The notes: generated by a model not told the origin, from the sequence alone. A stretch of 64,000 bases of DNA from Acetobacterium tundrae (GCF_008086615.1 NZ_RXYB01000018.1:1-64000); one strand, 5' to 3'; numbered from the stretch's first letter, positions 26,401-36,088 are shown. Program-made: numbers and translations.

Positions 26401-26832
26401 ATGGCTAAAGTAATTGCAGTGAATATCAGCGACCGAAAAGGCGTGATCAAACATCCGGTTGAAGTCGGAGAATGTCTGGTCGATTTTGGCATAAAAGGGG
26501 ATGCCCACGGCGGAAACTGGCATCGGCAGATCAGCCTGCTGGGGCAGGAAAGTATTGATAAAATGACAGCAATGGGCGTTGCCGGACTGGATCCTGGTAA
26601 ATTTGCGGAAAATTTAACCACCGCAGGGATTGAACTGTTCACGCTGCCGATTGGAACCCTGCTGGAGATCAATGGCGTTCTGCTTGAAGTCACTCAGATC
26701 GGCAAGGAATGCCATAAAGGGTGTGCCATTAAACAGCAGGTCGGCGATTGCATCATGCCCAGAGAAGGAATCTTTGTCAAGGTGCTGAAGAATGGTGAAA
26801 TCAGACCAGGAGACGAAATCATCATAAAATAA
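26401..26832 (+). CDS. MOSC domain protein
   Basis: 143 residues, a stand-alone MOSC domain. GIKGDAHGGNWHRQISLL is the family signature and IGKECHKGCAIKQQVGDC holds the conserved Cys that receives sulfur for the molybdenum cofactor. It forms a set with the XdhC and molybdopterin-binding genes but has its own leader (174 bases) and RBS TGAGGAG. Confidence 0.87.
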   Translation: MAKVIAVNISDRKGVIKHPVEVGECLVDFGIKGDAHGGNWHRQISLLGQESIDKMTAMGVAGLDPGKFAENLTTAGIELFTLPIGTLLEINGVLLEVTQIGKECHKGCAIKQQVGDCIMPREGIFVKVLKNGEIRPGDEIIIK

Positions 26833-26879
26833 ACAGAATGCTATTGATGCAACACATAATAACTAAGGGTAAGTTTGAG

Positions 26880-27014
26880 ATGATCATCGGGGTTGATATG
26901 AAAATCGACCTCTTTTTAGGTTGGTCAGGCTGTTCGCAAACGATTGCCGACAGGACCGGCAATTTCGTAAAATCGATCAACTGTAAAAAAATATTAACGG
27001 CAGAAAACAATTAG
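26880..27014 (+). pseudogene. Short ORF resembling the start of a TIR-like domain
   Basis: 44 codons; MKIDLFLGWSGCSQTIADRT is like the opening strand and loop of TIR/TIR-like proteins (K-IFLSWSG-S--IA). No continuation is visible in any frame, and the ribosome binding site is poor. Either a remnant or chance. Confidence 0.2.
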
Positions 27015-27280
27015 CAATTGATTTCTGCCAGACAGAATAGTATAATACAATTGTTGTTGCCTTAGGGTTAACAATAGATAAAAAAATTATCGCTCAGATC
27101 GACTGCCGGGTTTACAAAGAAACATTATGGAGTCGGATTTTTCAAGTGATCGGATCGTGTATCGGAACAAACATCAGTAAGACGTACTTTGAAAATTAGA
27201 GTTAATTTTTTATAAGCAATCGGCTTCAAAACAAAATTATAATGGTAAGAGATGCCAAAAAGTTTTAACTGGTTGACAGA

Positions 27281-27329
27281 AAGAACGGATTACGAGCCTT
27301 ATTCACTGGCGGTACTCCGTTCTTTTTTT
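27281..27329 (+). terminator. Terminator-like hairpin before the first GGDEF-EAL gene
   Basis: 9-bp stem AAGAACGGA / TCCGTTCTT, 26-base loop, T run to 27329. Upstream of a gene with its own RBS (TAGAGGAGAC), so it could end readthrough or act as an attenuator. Confidence 0.6.
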
Positions 27330-27402
27330 ATGGAGAATCAGAGACCGCGATTTCAGAAGGAAGATTACTCGTTTTTTAAGCGAATTTCTTAGAGGAGACA
27401 AA

Positions 27403-30400
27403 ATGACACTGCAAAACCTGATTTCAATAATCCTTTACATTTCATTTGTCACCTATGCCCTGATTGGAGCGTATAGTTTTACGCTCAATAAAGAGGCTCG
27501 GCTCAATCGATTGTTTATGTCTCTTTGTCTTTGCTTTTCGCTGTGGAGTTTTGCATTTGCTGTGGGTAATTCGGCAGGTACCTATGCTGAAGCGCTGTTC
27601 TGGCGAAGAATTGCCGTATTGGGGTGGGGTGTTGCCTATTGTGTTATCCTCCATTTTATCATTGTTTTAACAGGAGCGAACTGGAGCAGGAAGGAGAAAA
27701 AGCCCCTGCTATTAATGGTGCTTTATGTGCCGGCAGTCCTGAATGTTATTATTATTATGCTTTACAGCCAAACCACCAATGCCCAGATGCAACTGATTCA
27801 TACAGTTGCCGGCTGGGCCATAAAACCGGCCAATGATTTTTGGAATACGCTGTTTTATCTCTATTCTCTAGGCTTTTCACTGACCGCTATTGTTTTGCTG
27901 CTGCGATGGTTTCGCAGTACGAAAAATTTTATCAACAAGAAGAAAGCATTGTATCTGTTGATTTCATTCAGTGTGGCGCTATTTTTGGGAATGTTTGCAG
28001 ATATTTTAGCGAATCATTTTCTAAATTGTCAACTGCCTTATCTTACTCCACTGGTCATTATGATTCTGATGGGAACGATTTATCACATCATTCATAAATA
28101 TGGATTAATATCTGCCAATTGGCAAAATAATGAAAGCTCCAAAGGCATCATACTGAATGCTGATAGCCGGGCTAAGCTTTTTCAGTATATTGGCATCGTC
28201 CTGGCAACAGGAAGTATCATTAATTTTTATTTGCAGGTTATACTTTCAAGAGAAAGAGAAACCGGCATTTTATTCAGTTTTGTTTTAGTCTTGATGAGCG
28301 TGGTACTGATGGTCATTCCCTATCTGATTAAGCAGGTTAAATATCAGCAGCTGATCCTGACTCTGCTGATCCTTGCGATTTTACCAATTGTGATGCTCGC
28401 ATATTATGACGGACCTTTCAGTAATATCATCTGGCCGGTGCCGATACTTATCATCATGATCACCGTTATATCGAATGACAGACGACTGTTTTTTTTCGCG
28501 GCAGTTCTCAGTTTGCTTCTGGGGGTGCTTTTTTGGGTAAGAATGCCGAGCTTTAATCTAATCATTAACGGGGAGACGTATGCTTTGCGGTTGTTATTCT
28601 ATGCGATTGGAATCAGCCTCACGGCCCTGATTACGAATATTTATGTTTCTCGGCTGATGGAAAATAGAAAACAGCGGGATTTTCAAAAACTGATCGCAGA
28701 AATATCTACAGATTTTGTGACCATGACCCGCTTTGATTTTGATGACAAGGTTAAAAATTTACTAAAAAAAAGCGGGCTCTTCATCAATGCCGATCGAGCG
28801 GCTGTCGCGCTATTTTCTGATGATTCTCAGAGCGCTGCTTTTACCCATGAGTGGGTGAGGGAAGCCATGGAATTCATAGATAAAGAAACTGAAAAATGCC
28901 TGGTACAGGTGTTGGATTGGAGCAGAAAACAACTGCTTGACAATGCCATTGTTTATATACCATCGATTGATAGGCTGGCTCCTGAGGCCGATGAAGACAG
29001 AAGGATACTGAAAGAAGCAAAAATTCAGTCTCTAATTTGTATTCCGATTCATAGTAAAGACAGCGTGATCGGATTTATCGGGTTTGATCAGATCAGCAAA
29101 GACAAAGTATGGAAAATACTTGACTTTGAATTGCTGCGAGTGCTGACCAACATAGTGGCGGATGCCATTGCAAAGGTCGAAACCGAAAAGGAAATCAATG
29201 ATCTGGCTTATTACGATGCCCTCACCAATTTGCCCAATCGGGTACTGTTTAATGACCGTCTGGAACAGGCGCTGGCCCTGGCAAAACGCAGCGGAAAACT
29301 GCTGGGGGTGATTTTCCTTGATCTCGATGGCTTTAAGGAAGTCAATGATACCCTTGGCCACGATTGGGGGGATCATCTGCTGAATAAGATTGGCAAGCGT
29401 CTGTCAGCTTGTGTGCGAAAATACGATACGGTGGCCCGGTTTGGCGGGGATGAGTTTCTGATTATGGTGCCCCAACTCGCCCAGAAAAAAGATCTGGATG
29501 AAGTCGCTAAGAAAATCATGGGAATTTTTCAGCAACCGGTGATGACCGATGAACAAGAATTTTTCATGAATGCCAGCAGCGGGATTGCCGTTTTTCCCGA
29601 AGATGGGGAGGATGTTATAACCCTCTTGAGAAATGCCGATATGGCCATGTATGTGGCCAAGAAAAACGGCAAAGGACAGGCTGTCTTTTGTTCAGGGAAA
29701 ATGAAGAATGATGTGCTGGAAAAAGTGACTTTGACCAACAGCCTTTATCAGGCCTTGGAAAAAAACGAACTGATGCTCCATTACCAGCCCCAGGTCAGTG
29801 CCGCCAGCAGGGAGATTATCGGTTTCGAAGCCTTGCTGCGGTGGGAACATCAAAAGCTGGGAACCATTCCGCCAGCGGTATTTATTCCCATTGCGGAGGA
29901 GACCGGTCTCATCAACAGCATTGGCGAATGGGTGCTGATGACAGCCTGCGCCCAGAATAAGGAATGGCAGGACAAAGGCTTCAAACCGGTGCAGATGGCC
30001 GTTAATCTGTCGCTGGAACAGTTTAAAAGCGAAAATCTGGAAGCCATTGTCAAAAAATGCCTGGTGGAAACAGGCCTTGATCCACGGTATCTGGAGCTGG
30101 AAATCACGGAAAGCATTGCGATGAAGGAGTCCGGAGATGTGACCGCATGCCTCCACCGTTTAAAAGCGATCGGAGTGACCATCAGCATCGATGATTTCGG
30201 CACCGAGTTTTCATCGCTGGGCCGGTTAAAAGACCTGCCGGTAGATCGACTCAAAATCGATATGGAATTTATTCATGGAATCAGTCAGAATCTCAAGGAT
30301 GAATCCATCATTGTAGTGATGATCCATTTGGCCAAAATGCTGGGACTTCAGATCATTGCCGAAGGAGTTGAGACCGAAATTCAACTGGGCTTTCTAAAAG

Positions 30401-30495
30401 ACGAAGCCTGTGATGCGATCCAGGGGTTTTACTATTATAAACCGCTTTCAAAAAATGAAATAGAAGGCGATATATATAAAACTTCACCGGCGTAA
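27403..30495 (+). CDS. 7TM-GAF-GGDEF-EAL cyclic-di-GMP protein
   Basis: 1030 residues. Seven or more N-terminal helices of the histidine-kinase 7TM type, a second group of helices to about 420, a GAF-like domain (about 430-585), GGDEF with an intact GGDEF near residue 681 (diguanylate cyclase), and EAL with EALLRWEH near 809 plus LEITES, IDDFGTEFSSL, DRLKID and AEGVE, all catalytic residues present (phosphodiesterase). It is followed 69 bases on by a close paralogue. Both activities look possible; the net effect on c-di-GMP is not predictable. Confidence 0.9.
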   Translation: MTLQNLISIILYISFVTYALIGAYSFTLNKEARLNRLFMSLCLCFSLWSFAFAVGNSAGTYAEALFWRRIAVLGWGVAYCVILHFIIVLTGANWSRKEKKPLLLMVLYVPAVLNVIIIMLYSQTTNAQMQLIHTVAGWAIKPANDFWNTLFYLYSLGFSLTAIVLLLRWFRSTKNFINKKKALYLLISFSVALFLGMFADILANHFLNCQLPYLTPLVIMILMGTIYHIIHKYGLISANWQNNESSKGIILNADSRAKLFQYIGIVLATGSIINFYLQVILSRERETGILFSFVLVLMSVVLMVIPYLIKQVKYQQLILTLLILAILPIVMLAYYDGPFSNIIWPVPILIIMITVISNDRRLFFFAAVLSLLLGVLFWVRMPSFNLIINGETYALRLLFYAIGISLTALITNIYVSRLMENRKQRDFQKLIAEISTDFVTMTRFDFDDKVKNLLKKSGLFINADRAAVALFSDDSQSAAFTHEWVREAMEFIDKETEKCLVQVLDWSRKQLLDNAIVYIPSIDRLAPEADEDRRILKEAKIQSLICIPIHSKDSVIGFIGFDQISKDKVWKILDFELLRVLTNIVADAIAKVETEKEINDLAYYDALTNLPNRVLFNDRLEQALALAKRSGKLLGVIFLDLDGFKEVNDTLGHDWGDHLLNKIGKRLSACVRKYDTVARFGGDEFLIMVPQLAQKKDLDEVAKKIMGIFQQPVMTDEQEFFMNASSGIAVFPEDGEDVITLLRNADMAMYVAKKNGKGQAVFCSGKMKNDVLEKVTLTNSLYQALEKNELMLHYQPQVSAASREIIGFEALLRWEHQKLGTIPPAVFIPIAEETGLINSIGEWVLMTACAQNKEWQDKGFKPVQMAVNLSLEQFKSENLEAIVKKCLVETGLDPRYLELEITESIAMKESGDVTACLHRLKAIGVTISIDDFGTEFSSLGRLKDLPVDRLKIDMEFIHGISQNLKDESIIVVMIHLAKMLGLQIIAEGVETEIQLGFLKDEACDAIQGFYYYKPLSKNEIEGDIYKTSPA

Positions 30496-30564
30496 TAAAA
30501 AAATCCCGAAAGAAATAATTAGTTTATATTCAGTACCGAAATTTGTTGGGAAGGAGGATAAAGG

Positions 30565-33243
30565 ATGCTGCAAAACATACTATCAATCATATTCTATGCC
30601 ATCTTTATCTTTGATGCCCTTCTGGGCGTAGTGGGTTTGATGCTCAATAGAAAAGCCCGCTTAAATCAATCTTTTTTCGGCATTTGTCTGAGTATTTCAA
30701 GCTTGAATTATGTTTTTGCAATCGTCAATTCACTGAATGTTGTTGATGATGGGCTGATTTGGGGCTGGGTTGCGATTTTTGCGCCAATGATGATACTCTT
30801 ACCAGTTATCACATTCGCCTATAATTTAGAGAAATTCAGAATCTTAGGACCAAAAGAAGTCAACCAAAAACAGAATTTCAGCGACATCTTAAGTACCGAC
30901 ACCCATTCAACCTTTATTCGCTACATTGCCCTGGTTTATTTCAGTATCAGCGTTTTAATTCTCTTCAAGAGCTTCTTTTTTTCCACGGTAATCTGGGAAG
31001 ATATGATCTTCAGCACGGTATTGGTGATTATCGGACTGATCATGTTCGGTCTGAGCCTATCCGACTTAGCCATCATTGTTCAGGACCGGATATTAACGGT
31101 GATGATGGCATTCTCCATTCCGTTTACCTTGTTTTGGTTTATGAATGATCGGATGGGCAATATTATCTGGATCACGCCACTGACCTGTTTGATGATGACG
31201 ATTATCTTCAAACGCAAAAAAATGTTTTGGGCGGTTTCAGCGGTGACGCTAGTAGCCGGGATGGCTTTATGGTTAATGGTCCCGGAGCAGACTGTTTATG
31301 TCGGGACCCTGGATTATTTGGGCAGACTGATTCTTTACGCCATTGCCATTGTTTTGGCCGCCTTTATCAATAAAACCTATATTGCCCGGCTGAAACAAAA
31401 TGAGCAGCAGGTCGGGTTTCAGAAAATGATTGCCAGCATTACCACCAATTTTGTTTCCGTGACCAGGGCTAATTTTAATGACAAAGTATGGGATTTGCTC
31501 AGAACAAGCGGCGGCCTCATCAATGCCGACCGGGCCTTTATCGGCATATTTTCTGAAGATATGAAAAATATTCGCTATACGCATGAGTGGCTGGGCGAAA
31601 CCATTGGAACGGATTGGTCGAAAATTGGAAAAAATGAAAAATACCGGTTGCTAACGATACCGTGGTATGTAAAAAAGCTTCTTGACAATGATATTGTTTT
31701 GATACCATCAGGAGATATCCTGACGGCGGAAGAGCTAGCGGAAAAAGAAATAATGAATAAGCTAAAAATTAAAGCGGTGTCCGGCATTCCCATTCAAGGG
31801 CGGGACCACATTATCGGGTTCATTCGGTATGATCAGATCAGACCCGGCGGAGCATGGCGAAAAGATGATCTCGAATTACTGAGAGTGCTGGCTAACATCC
31901 TGGCAGATGCCTTTGAAAAGATCGAAACGGAAAGAAAAATCAATCAATTGGCTTATTATGATCCGCTCACCAACCTTCCCAATCGGGTGCTGTTTAAAGA
32001 TCGTCTGGAACAGGTGCTTGCCTTGGCAAAACGCCGCGGGAAACTGATTGGGGTGATTTTTCTTGATCTCGACGGCTTCAAGGAAGTCAATGATACCCTG
32101 GGCCACAACTGGGGGGATCAGCTGCTGAATCAGATCGGAAAGCGCCTGTCAGCTTGTGTGCGAAAATATGATACTGTGGCCCGGTTTGGTGGGGATGAGT
32201 TTCTGATTATGGTTCCCCAACTTTCTCAGCTGGAAGATCTGGTGGAAATCGCCGAAAAAATCATGGCCGTATTTAAACAGCCGGTCCTCATTGAAGAACA
32301 GGAAGTTTATGTGAATGCCAGCAGTGGGATTGCGGTTTTCCCGGAAGATGGGGAAAATGGAAATATGCTGATAAAAAATGCCGATCTGGCGATGTACGCC
32401 GCCAAAAAAAGCGGCAAAGGCCAGGTTGCCTTTTGTTCAGAGGATATGAAGAACAGGGTTCTGGAAAAAATGAGCATGACCAACAGCCTGTATCGAGCTC
32501 AGGAACGAAACGAACTGCATCTTCATTATCAGCCCCAGATCAGCACCGTCGCTAAGGAGATTATCGGTTTTGAAGCGCTGCTGCGGTGGAACCACCCGAC
32601 TTTGGGAGCTGTTTCCCCAACTGTATTCATCCCCATTGCCGAACGGACCGGCCTCATCAACAGTATTGGCGAATGGGTGTTGTTGACTGCCTGTGCTCAG
32701 AACAAGGCCTGGCAGGATGCGGGGTTCAAACCAGTACCGATGGGGGTTAATCTCTCACTGGAGCAGTTTCGAAACGCCAATCTGGACAACGTCATCAAAA
32801 AATGCCTGGCGGAAACCGGGCTGGAACCAAAGTATCTGGAACTGGAAATTACCGAAGGGATTGCCATGAAGGAGTCCGGGGATGTGACCCGATGTCTCCG
32901 TGAATTAAAAGCGCTTGGAGTGAGCATCAGTATTGATGATTTCGGCACCGAGTTTTCGTCCCTGAGCCGCTTGAAAGACCTGCCGGTGGACCGGCTCAAA
33001 ATCGATATGCAGTTTATCCAGGGAATTGCCGTCAATGCCAAGGACGAATCCATCATCACGGTGATGATCAATCTGGCCAAAAGGCTGGGGCTCAAGGTGA
33101 TTGCCGAAGGGGTGGAAACAGCTGTTCAGCTGGGCTTTCTCAGAGCTGAGAACTGTGATGAAATTCAGGGATATTACTATTTCAAGCCCTTATCCTCAGA
33201 TGAGATCGAAAAGAACAACTTTGAATTGTTCACGAAAAAATAA
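30565..33243 (+). CDS. Membrane-GAF-GGDEF-EAL cyclic-di-GMP protein, paralogue
   Basis: 892 residues, colinear with the preceding gene but about 140 residues shorter, the loss lying in the N-terminal membrane region. GGDEF near 542 and EALLRWNH near 670 with the same catalytic motifs (LEITEG, IDDFGTEFSSL, DRLKID, AEGVE) are intact. The C-terminal two thirds are near-identical over long runs to the upstream gene, so this is a tandem duplication with a diverged sensor. RBS AAGGAGG; a strong terminator follows. Confidence 0.9.
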   Translation: MLQNILSIIFYAIFIFDALLGVVGLMLNRKARLNQSFFGICLSISSLNYVFAIVNSLNVVDDGLIWGWVAIFAPMMILLPVITFAYNLEKFRILGPKEVNQKQNFSDILSTDTHSTFIRYIALVYFSISVLILFKSFFFSTVIWEDMIFSTVLVIIGLIMFGLSLSDLAIIVQDRILTVMMAFSIPFTLFWFMNDRMGNIIWITPLTCLMMTIIFKRKKMFWAVSAVTLVAGMALWLMVPEQTVYVGTLDYLGRLILYAIAIVLAAFINKTYIARLKQNEQQVGFQKMIASITTNFVSVTRANFNDKVWDLLRTSGGLINADRAFIGIFSEDMKNIRYTHEWLGETIGTDWSKIGKNEKYRLLTIPWYVKKLLDNDIVLIPSGDILTAEELAEKEIMNKLKIKAVSGIPIQGRDHIIGFIRYDQIRPGGAWRKDDLELLRVLANILADAFEKIETERKINQLAYYDPLTNLPNRVLFKDRLEQVLALAKRRGKLIGVIFLDLDGFKEVNDTLGHNWGDQLLNQIGKRLSACVRKYDTVARFGGDEFLIMVPQLSQLEDLVEIAEKIMAVFKQPVLIEEQEVYVNASSGIAVFPEDGENGNMLIKNADLAMYAAKKSGKGQVAFCSEDMKNRVLEKMSMTNSLYRAQERNELHLHYQPQISTVAKEIIGFEALLRWNHPTLGAVSPTVFIPIAERTGLINSIGEWVLLTACAQNKAWQDAGFKPVPMGVNLSLEQFRNANLDNVIKKCLAETGLEPKYLELEITEGIAMKESGDVTRCLRELKALGVSISIDDFGTEFSSLSRLKDLPVDRLKIDMQFIQGIAVNAKDESIITVMINLAKRLGLKVIAEGVETAVQLGFLRAENCDEIQGYYYFKPLSSDEIEKNNFELFTKK

Positions 33244-33270
33244 CGTAACGGGATAACGTTTTAAGAAACA

Positions 33271-33310
33271 AAAAAATCACCTACTGAATTTTCAGTGAGG
33301 TGATTTTTTT
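33271..33310. terminator. Bidirectional terminator between convergent genes
   Basis: AAAAAATCACCT-ACTGAA / TTCAGT-GAGGTGATTTTTTT, with A run upstream and T run downstream, so it can serve the GGDEF-EAL gene and the minus-strand lipoprotein. Confidence 0.9.
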
Positions 33311-33325
33311 ATTGGGGCCTGAGGG

Positions 33326-35161
33326 TCAGCTTGCTTTCTCGCCATTAACATAAAGAGAATGGCCATTTAGCTGGACGTTGCTCATACTGCCGTTAAACGC
33401 AGTCACATAGCTGTCGGCCGTCAGGGACCAGGTGCTGGTTGCATCGAGAGTAACTTTCAGGGCAGCCGCAGCGGTGCCATCGGAATTGATGGCTCCGGTG
33501 AACGCGGAAGCATCTTTGATCGTCAGATCCAAGGTGGAGATGGCATCCGCTTTGATGTCTCCGGCAAGGGCTTGTTGTGCGGCTGTAAAGGTACAGTTGC
33601 CGCCGTTTGAGCCGGCAGTTCCCCAGCCATTCGAGGCATCATTGCCAGCTACCAGCAACAGATAGGTATTGGCAGCAGGGGTCAGGGTTACACCGCTGAG
33701 TTGGATATTGGCGGTGGTATTGGTGACATAGAACATATCGCCATTATTGGCGGTCAGTGAGCCGCCGTTCATAGTAAAGGTGCTGTTGCCGGTGGCGGCA
33801 TCGCCAGACATACTTTGATACAGCATGACATTATGGATGTTTTCACCGCTTGATCCGTAGGTTCCGCTCATATTGCCGGCGACTGTACAGTTGTTAAGAG
33901 CAACGGAGTTGAACCCTTCCACCACGATGGCTTCGGAGGTATTGGCGGTCAGAGCGGCATTACTCACCGTGATGTCAGCCGTGCTGTATACCGCCGGCGC
34001 GCCGGAACTGCCGCTGGTTGAGTAGGTTCCGCCATCAACCACCATAGTTCCGCCGCCGCGGTCACTGCGAATTGCTGCTTTGACGGTAGATTTGACGGTC
34101 AGATTGGTGGCATTCAGGATGCCCCCGCCGGCGACTTCGATGCCACCGGAATTGCCCCCCGAGACATTAATCGTGGTATCGTTGATGTTGATGGTCCCAC
34201 CGTCATAGGCAAAGACCCCGTTTGATCCATCAGCGGTGGCAGTAATATTGCCTCCGGTAATATTCAAAATGGCATCGCTGAGAGCCAGAACGGCGGCATT
34301 CAAACCGTAGAAACTGCTGGCATCATTGTTGCTGGCGGCACCGGCGGTTTTGCTGACAGTGACATTGTTAAGCGCAGCCGTAATGCCGTTTTCGGCCCGA
34401 ATGGCATTTTCATCGGCATTGGTGGAGGTGTAAGTTCCGCCGGTCAGGGTTTCACTGGCAGTGAGATTGTAGGCGCTGGTGCCGGTGTCTGCGGCAGCGC
34501 TGCCACCGGTTTGCCCGCCGCCGGTGATGATCTCGAGCGAAGCAATTTTCTGGGAATTGGATTTGTAGGTAATCTTCAACACCGTTCCGGTAGTGATGTC
34601 GGAAACTGAGGCCGCCGTACCGCTGGCTGAATCAGTGCTGGTAGAGTTTGCTCCGCTCCCAGGCTGTGATGCGCTTTGTTTGGTGATGGAAACCGCATCG
34701 GACAGAGTGATCGTTCTGGTTTCTCCTGTCAGCGTCAGTAGTTCCGGCATGCTGCCTTGGGCTGTGCCTGAAGGAGCCGTACCTGAGGGAGCCGTACCAG
34801 AAGGGGCTGTGCCGGAAGGCGGCGTCTGGGCATCCGTGCCGGTTGTTGTCGGCGGGGTTGGCGGGGTCGTCGTGCTGCTGTCAGTGGCAGTGGCTGGCTG
34901 GGTCGTCGTGCTGTTGTCAGTGGCATTGGCTGGCTGGGTCGTCGTGCTGTTGTCAGTGGCATTGGCTGGTTGAGTCGTCGTTTGACTGTCTCCGCTGCCT
35001 TCATTCAAGGTTCCCACCGCAATGGTTAAGTCAGATCCGTTAATTGCGGTGACCTTGCCATAAATGACGGTTCCGCTGCTAGCTGTGGTGCAGGCACTCA
35101 AACTCAAACTGCTCAATGCCATGATCAGCAGGGTAACCAATAAGAATCGCTTTTTATTCAT
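33326..35161 (-). CDS. Repeat-containing surface lipoprotein, right-handed beta-helix type
   Basis: 611 residues. The first 24 residues are a lipoprotein signal with lipobox LSAC. Residues about 60-100 consist of three copies of a 12-residue repeat (TTTQPANATDNS-like) and about 115-135 of four copies of PSGTA, giving a flexible stalk. The remainder is Ser/Thr/Asn/Gly-rich with short beta strands (NNVTVSK, ITATADG, GGTININD), as in secreted beta-helix or carbohydrate-binding surface proteins. An N-terminal KVTAINGSDLTIAVGTL stretch resembles small OB-like modules. Function unknown; adhesion or envelope binding is a guess. Confidence 0.75.
   Translation of the reverse strand: MNKKRFLLVTLLIMALSSLSLSACTTASSGTVIYGKVTAINGSDLTIAVGTLNEGSGDSQTTTQPANATDNSTTTQPANATDNSTTTQPATATDSSTTTPPTPPTTTGTDAQTPPSGTAPSGTAPSGTAPSGTAQGSMPELLTLTGETRTITLSDAVSITKQSASQPGSGANSTSTDSASGTAASVSDITTGTVLKITYKSNSQKIASLEIITGGGQTGGSAAADTGTSAYNLTASETLTGGTYTSTNADENAIRAENGITAALNNVTVSKTAGAASNNDASSFYGLNAAVLALSDAILNITGGNITATADGSNGVFAYDGGTININDTTINVSGGNSGGIEVAGGGILNATNLTVKSTVKAAIRSDRGGGTMVVDGGTYSTSGSSGAPAVYSTADITVSNAALTANTSEAIVVEGFNSVALNNCTVAGNMSGTYGSSGENIHNVMLYQSMSGDAATGNSTFTMNGGSLTANNGDMFYVTNTTANIQLSGVTLTPAANTYLLLVAGNDASNGWGTAGSNGGNCTFTAAQQALAGDIKADAISTLDLTIKDASAFTGAINSDGTAAAALKVTLDATSTWSLTADSYVTAFNGSMSNVQLNGHSLYVNGEKAS
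34761..34820. repeat. Four 15-bp tandem repeats inside the lipoprotein gene
   Basis: Units at 34761, 34776, 34791 and 34806 encode PSGTA on the minus strand. The units differ by a few bases, so they are not freshly amplified, but in-frame length change is possible. Confidence 0.85.
34865..34972. repeat. Three 36-bp tandem repeats inside the lipoprotein gene
   Basis: Units 34865-34900, 34901-34936 and 34937-34972 (a partial fourth follows) encode a 12-residue Thr/Asn-rich repeat. Two units are nearly identical. Multiples of three keep the frame, so copy number could vary between strains. Confidence 0.85.
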
Positions 35162-35268
35162 ATAATCAATTCACTCCTTTTAATGTAGTTATAAGATTGT
35201 TTATAGAATACCAGCTTCATGTGACGGTTATGTGTCGGTTAGGTTATTTATTTCTGATGAGACAGCAT

Positions 35269-35934
35269 CTATTCTATCTGAAAGTAGGGCTTGTATTCAA
35301 AGTGAACTTCTTCTAGTACTTGCTTACTCTCAGCCAGGATGGCATCGATGCGGTTTTTGTCAACATGCATCAGAACAAAATTCAGGCGGGTGATATAATC
35401 CAGGCAATCTTCTTCAGAACATTTGAAATCGCCCCGATCGTAGGCCCAGAGGATCGAGAAAGTGGAGGCCCGGGCGGCATTGGCAAGCATGGAAATTTCA
35501 TCCGAATCATGATTGATTTTCAGATGGTACCGGCGATCATGCATTTGATAAAGACGATTTCCCTCCTGACTGAATAGATCCTCATACTTATCGTCGGCCA
35601 GCTCTTTGATAAAACGCATGGCGTTGGCATCGGAAAGAAACAATTGATTGTACAGACGAATTTCTACCGCGGCACTGACCTGAAGATCGGTTTTTCGTCC
35701 TTTAAAATAATCGGTATAAAGTTTCATGGCAATTTTGTTTTTATAAGCAAAGAGGCAGGCGTCGCTCACGGCCCGGCCCAATTTTGACTTGGATTTAAAA
35801 TGGTAGGATATCAGGGGTTTGGTAATCTCGCAAAGCTCGGCAATTTGTTCCAGATAGGTGTTTTTGTAGCCCTGTTCGTAAAATAGCCGGATGGCGGTTT
35901 CGAGAATATTATCTTTCTGGTTTTTCATCGGCAT
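35269..35934 (-). CDS. TetR/AcrR family regulator
   Basis: 221 residues; an alternative start two codons downstream (35928) has the better-spaced ribosome site. The N-terminal HTH is clear (ILETAIRLFYEQGYKNTYLEQIAE... ITKPLISYHFKSKSKLG). The C-terminal ligand domain is not assignable. It is divergent from the corrinoid protein-methyltransferase-MFS operon, and two AACCGGTT palindromes flank that operon's promoter. It is therefore the probable local regulator, responding to the methyl donor or a product; this is inference from position. Confidence 0.88.
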   Translation of the reverse strand: MPMKNQKDNILETAIRLFYEQGYKNTYLEQIAELCEITKPLISYHFKSKSKLGRAVSDACLFAYKNKIAMKLYTDYFKGRKTDLQVSAAVEIRLYNQLFLSDANAMRFIKELADDKYEDLFSQEGNRLYQMHDRRYHLKINHDSDEISMLANAARASTFSILWAYDRGDFKCSEEDCLDYITRLNFVLMHVDKNRIDAILAESKQVLEEVHFEYKPYFQIE

Positions 35935-36009
35935 CTCTTTCTTTCGAGGTAATTTTTGTCTTAGTTTATTTTAGACCTTTCTGGTTATGGAAGCAAGTTT
36001 ATTTTGCTG

Positions 36010-36088
36010 AACCGGTTAATATTAAACTGATATAAAAAGTATTGACATTTCGTAAAAAAACGATTACAATACAAATATTGAACCGGTT
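36010..36088 (+). promoter_or_regulatory. Promoter with two AACCGGTT operators for the methyltransferase operon
   Basis: TTGACA (36042-36047) and TACAAT (36065-36070) with a 17-base spacer. The palindrome TGAACCGGTTAA occurs at 36008-36019 and 36079-36090, the cores AACCGGTT lying at 36010-36017 and 36081-36088, one upstream of -35 and one just past the start point. The 71-base spacing (about seven helical turns) would suit looping by a dimeric TetR protein. The 170 bases to the first gene include a direct repeat CGGATATATCGGATATAT. Confidence 0.8.

Larger units (their letters stand above)
26833..27402. other. Intergenic region with a small ORF and a terminator-like hairpin
   Basis: 570 bases. 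A 44-codon frame at 26880-27014 resembles the first residues of a TIR-like domain. Then 27015-27270 is featureless. AAGAACGGA (27281-27289) pairs with TCCGTTCTT (27316-27324) and is followed by a T run, a terminator or attenuator 75 bases before the GGDEF-EAL gene. I compared this leader with the c-di-GMP riboswitch patterns I know and saw no match. Confidence 0.45.

Noticed and set aside
27000-27402. A c-di-GMP riboswitch before the GGDEF-EAL genes
   Set aside because: The leader lacks the conserved class I and class II sequence blocks I could recall; only a hairpin with T run is visible.
34593-35043. Val/Gly-rich plus-strand frames opposite the lipoprotein
   Set aside because: They come from the tandem repeats of the minus-strand lipoprotein gene read backwards.
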